The notes below the pieces were generated by a model. That model ran no database searches, was not told the origin of the DNA, and saw only the letters and a list, made by a program, of their open reading frames with translations. From the NCBI RefSeq assembly GCF_021502575.1, contig NZ_JAKFGN010000002.1:310001-374000 (forward strand): a DNA stretch of 64,000 nt. Direction: 5' to 3'. This stretch comes from Bradyrhizobium sp. G127. GTDB taxonomy: Bacteria; Pseudomonadota; Alphaproteobacteria; Rhizobiales; Xanthobacteraceae. Shown piece by piece: positions 61,469 to 64,000 of the stretch. The position numbers and the translations under genes are program-made. Every line of letters starts with the position of its first letter. The first letter of the stretch is position 1.

Positions 61469-61627
61469 GGTTGTTGCAAATCCCCTTGTGTGTCAGCCTC
61501 TTTTCCACCGTCGATTTAAATAAGCGCCTGTTTATGGGCAAAACTCGTAGTCAGGACTCTCCCGAATCAACTAAGCCCTGATATATCGTTAGTTCCGCAC
61601 CGCCACGTGCCCTAGAGGAGGACCAAT

Positions 61628-61927
61628 ATGGCGAAGAAAGCAGCTACCCCGGCCACAGTGACCCTCAAGCATCTCGCCGCCGCGCTCGCCGAAGAGCACG
61701 AGTTGTCGAAGAAGACCGCCGAAGCCATCCTCGGCGACCTCGTCACCAAGATCACCAAGCACCTCAAGAAGGGCGAGCGCATCCGCATCGTCGGCCTCGG
61801 CATCCTTCAGGTCCGCAAGCGCGCCGCCCGCATGGGCCGCAACCCCGCCACCGGCGAAGCGATCCAGATCAAGGCCAGCAAGAAGGTTGCCTTCCGCGCC
61901 GCCAAGGAACTCAAGGAAGCCGTCTAA
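61628..61927 (+). CDS. HU family DNA-binding protein
   Basis: HU proteins bend and compact DNA as dimers. The 99-residue protein has the helical dimerisation part (LAAALAEEHELSKKTAEAIL), GLGILQVRKRAARMGRNPATGE with the flexible DNA-binding arm, and a Lys-rich end. A strong AGAGGAGG ribosome-binding site lies 6-7 bases before ATG 61628. The upstream 219 bases hold the tRNA promoter on the other strand; I see no clear HU promoter. A terminator follows. Confidence 0.94.
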   Translation: MAKKAATPATVTLKHLAAALAEEHELSKKTAEAILGDLVTKITKHLKKGERIRIVGLGILQVRKRAARMGRNPATGEAIQIKASKKVAFRAAKELKEAV

Positions 61928-61951
61928 ACAACGGCCTAACTCGCAGAGATC

Positions 61952-62000
61952 AAACGCCGTTCCGGTCGCGACACGCGATGCCGGGATGGCGTTTTCTTTT
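61952..62000 (+). terminator. Rho-independent terminator after the HU gene
   Basis: AAACGCC at 61952 pairs with GGCGTTT at the end, with further pairing inside (TTCCGG/CCGGGA and TCGCG/CGCGA around ACA). The stem is followed by TCTTTT. G-U pairs are tolerated on this strand. Confidence 0.8.
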
Positions 62001-62039
62001 GGGGGGCACCGACACGAGATCGCGCGCAATGTCCAGATT

Positions 62040-62130
62040 GTCATTGCCGGGCTTGACCCGGCAATCCATCTCCCAGGAAATGTATTTCCCGAAGTGAGAT
62101 GGATACGCGGGTCAAGCCCGCGTATGACGA
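62040..62130. repeat. REP/BIME-like pair of palindromes before pepT
   Basis: TTGCCGGG/CCCGGCAA (62044-62064) and ATACGCGGG/CCCGCGTAT (62103-62125) each enclose a TTGA- or TCAA-type loop and are flanked by ATCTC/GAGAT. This is the two-palindrome layout of bacterial interspersed mosaic elements common in bradyrhizobia. It ends about 20 bases before the pepT start. Confidence 0.7.
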
Positions 62131-62151
62131 TCGAAACCGGAGCCGCCCATC

Positions 62152-63396
62152 TTGTCCCCTAACTTCACCCACACCGTCCTCGACAGATTCCTGCGTTACG
62201 TCCGAATCGACACCCAGTCCGATGCGTCGTCGCCCACCTGCCCCTCCACAGAAAAGCAGAAAGACCTCGGCCGCCTGCTCGCCCAGGAATTGCGCGATCT
62301 CGGGCTCAAAGACGCGCATATGGACGAGCACGGCTATGTCTATGGCACGCTGCCCGCGAACACCGGCAAGACCGTGCCCGTCATCTGCTTCTGCTCGCAC
62401 ATGGACACCTCGCCGGACTGCACCGGCAAGGACGTGAAACCGCAGATCGTTCGCAACTACCGGGGCGGCGACATCATGCTGCCCGCCGATCCAAAGCAGA
62501 TCATCCGCGCCGCCGAGCATCCCGCGCTCGCCGAGCAGATCGGCAATGACATCGTCACCACCGACGGCACCACGCTGCTCGGAGCCGACAACAAGGCCGG
62601 CGTCGCTGAGATCATGGACGCCGTGCAGGTGCTGCTCGCCAATCCGCAGATCAGGCACGGCACCATCAAGATCCTGTTCACACCCGACGAGGAAATCGGC
62701 CGCGGCGCGGACAAGGTCGATCTGACAAAACTCGGCGCCGCCTTCGGCTACACCATCGACGGCGAAAGCGTCGGCCACCTTGAGGACGAAACGTTTTCGG
62801 CGGACGGCGTGACCATCACCATCCAGGGCGTCAGCGCGCATCCCGGTTTCGCCAAGGGCAAGATGGAGCACGCGCTCAAGATTGCCGCGCGCATCGTCGA
62901 CCGGCTGCCGCAGGACATGACTCCGGAAACCACCGAAGGCCGCGAGGGCTTTCTGCATCCTGTGGGCCTGGAAGGCGGCCTCGACAGCGCAACGCTGTCC
63001 CTGATCGTGCGAGACTTTACCGAACAGGGCCTGAAGGAAAAGGAAGGCCTGCTCGAAGACCTTGTCCGTGCCGTCATGAAGGATTTTCCGCGCTCGTCCT
63101 ACCGGATCGAGGTCAAGCAGCAGTACCGCAACATGAAAGAGGTTCTCGACCGTCACCCCGAAGTGGTCGAGAACGCGCTGGAAGCGATCGGCCGCGCCGG
63201 CGTGCAGCCGGTGCTCAGCAGCATCCGCGGCGGCACCGACGGGTCGCGCCTGTCCTTCATGGGTCTGCCCTGCCCGAACATTTTCGCGGGCGAACACGCC
63301 TTTCACTCGCGCCTCGAATGGGTCAGCGTTCAGGACATGGAAGCGGCGGTGCGAACCATCGTGCACCTCGCGGCGCTCTGGGAAGAAAAAGCATGA
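62152..63396 (+). CDS. pepT: Peptidase T (tripeptide aminopeptidase)
   Basis: PepT is a zinc M20B peptidase that removes the N-terminal residue of tripeptides in the cytoplasm. Metal ligands lie in FCSHMDTSPDC, LGADNKAGVAEI and FTPDEEIGRGADK, with HAFHSRLEWVS near the end. The 414-residue length is typical. The start is a TTG at 62152 (MSPNFTHTVLDRF), with GGAG about 9 bases upstream. Its stop overlaps the next gene. Confidence 0.94.
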   Translation: MSPNFTHTVLDRFLRYVRIDTQSDASSPTCPSTEKQKDLGRLLAQELRDLGLKDAHMDEHGYVYGTLPANTGKTVPVICFCSHMDTSPDCTGKDVKPQIVRNYRGGDIMLPADPKQIIRAAEHPALAEQIGNDIVTTDGTTLLGADNKAGVAEIMDAVQVLLANPQIRHGTIKILFTPDEEIGRGADKVDLTKLGAAFGYTIDGESVGHLEDETFSADGVTITIQGVSAHPGFAKGKMEHALKIAARIVDRLPQDMTPETTEGREGFLHPVGLEGGLDSATLSLIVRDFTEQGLKEKEGLLEDLVRAVMKDFPRSSYRIEVKQQYRNMKEVLDRHPEVVENALEAIGRAGVQPVLSSIRGGTDGSRLSFMGLPCPNIFAGEHAFHSRLEWVSVQDMEAAVRTIVHLAALWEEKA

Positions 63397-63980
63397 TCCG
63401 GAATATCAGACGCCTCGGCGCGGCCTTCGCGTTGGCGCTGGTGCTCCTCGCGCCACTGGCTGCAGGAGCACAGGAACAGCTGTTCGACATCACCGTGACG
63501 GCGGATGCGACGAAGGCCAACGGCAGCCCGTGGGACGGCGTGCCGCGGCTCGGCAATTCAAAGCTCAATCTCAACGCGGCCCCCGATATCGCGGTGTGCC
63601 TCGTGCGTGCGAATGCAAAGCCGGAATGCCTGTGGCGTCCCGAAGGACGCCGCCTGTTGTCGGTTTGTCAAAACCAAACGACCTGCACGTTCAGCAATGT
63701 CGCGCTCCAGCCGATGCCGATCGGACTGGTGTTCGTCGATATCGACGCGCGCAACCACGACATTATCGACGTGGCCATCCTGACCGACAAGAACGACGCC
63801 AGGGCCAACGAGGAGATTGCGGATTCGCTGCGCACCGCGATGACGGTACTGACGCCGCAGCGCTCCGAGGACACCAAGGAGCATCTCGTCCGCGATGCGA
63901 AGCTGCTGGCCCTCGCCGATTGCACTGGCGGCAAGCCGTGCCGGCTGACGCGGTCGCAGTTCACGCTAACGAAAAAGTAG
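63393..63980 (+). CDS. Secreted protein of unknown function coupled to pepT
   Basis: A 195-residue protein with a signal peptide (about residues 1-26, ending AAGAQ) and a mature part with six cysteines: AVCLVRANAKPEC, SVCQNQTTC and a late CTGGKPCRLTRS. The even number suggests disulfides in the periplasm. I recognise no family. Its ATG overlaps the pepT stop (ATGA), so the two are translationally coupled, although one product is cytoplasmic and the other exported. The last 20 bases of the window hold nothing identifiable. Confidence 0.8.
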   Translation: MIRNIRRLGAAFALALVLLAPLAAGAQEQLFDITVTADATKANGSPWDGVPRLGNSKLNLNAAPDIAVCLVRANAKPECLWRPEGRRLLSVCQNQTTCTFSNVALQPMPIGLVFVDIDARNHDIIDVAILTDKNDARANEEIADSLRTAMTVLTPQRSEDTKEHLVRDAKLLALADCTGGKPCRLTRSQFTLTKK

Positions 63981-64000
63981 CCAGACAGCGTGATGAGCGC

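Overview
The window is about 64 kb of high-GC chromosome from an alphaproteobacterium. Gene order and family content point to the Hyphomicrobiales, most likely the Nitrobacteraceae (Bradyrhizobium, Rhodopseudomonas, Afipia and relatives). The evidence is the trpDC-moaCA-lexA block, a short ProRS, a small DUF3551-type secreted protein, GAAC/GTTC-N7 direct-repeat SOS boxes, and the palindromic intergenic repeats. Genus cannot be fixed from the sequence alone. Most of the window is conserved housekeeping DNA with tightly packed, often overlapping genes.

Layout. 1-4.7 kb (+): tail of a PpiD-like foldase, trpD, trpC, moaC, moeA, then lexA behind two SOS boxes. 4.7-8.9 kb (-): comEC and glnS, with a REP-like palindrome between them. 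8.85-9.25 kb: a divergent glnS/gltX spacer holding three successive inverted repeats. 9.2-12.2 kb (+): gltX and gltA. 12.2-27.2 kb (-): a long envelope and translation block in the order of transcription rpsB, tsf, pyrH, frr, uppS, cdsA, dxr, rseP, bamA, lpxD, fabZ, lpxA, lpxI, lpxB. This couples ribosome biogenesis, isoprenoid and phospholipid synthesis, outer-membrane assembly and lipid A synthesis. 27.4-33.7 kb (-): a secreted caspase-fold protein that has lost both catalytic residues, dnaE, and a 32-residue membrane peptide. 33.9-37.6 kb: a DUF3551-type protein (+), then lolD, lolE and proS (-). 37.7-40.7 kb (+): a probable accessory insertion with a DUF2946-like protein, a TonB-dependent receptor and a candidate small RNA. 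40.7-59.7 kb (-): the 14-gene complex I operon nuoA-N, with an FkbM-type methyltransferase and a 59-residue membrane protein inserted, running on into birA, rnj, mce and a DUF1467 protein. 60-64 kb: a tartrate/D-malate dehydrogenase (-), tRNA-Asp (-), a HU protein (+), pepT (+) and a secreted protein of unknown function (+).

Most notable observation. A 32-residue single-pass membrane peptide (33511-33609, minus strand) has a near-consensus promoter overlapped by two perfect 15-bp alphaproteobacterial LexA boxes, in the same head-to-head arrangement as in front of lexA. This is the architecture expected of an SOS-induced division inhibitor or membrane toxin, comparable in size and control to Caulobacter SidA or E. 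coli TisB. Another perfect SOS box precedes the caspase-fold gene, and dnaE lies between the two with no clear terminator after the peptide gene, so 29.7-33.7 kb may be a DNA-damage-response cluster. Other points of interest are the structured glnS leader, the methyltransferase translationally coupled to nuoD, a His-rich insert in NuoL, and an intergenic sRNA candidate at about 40475-40645.
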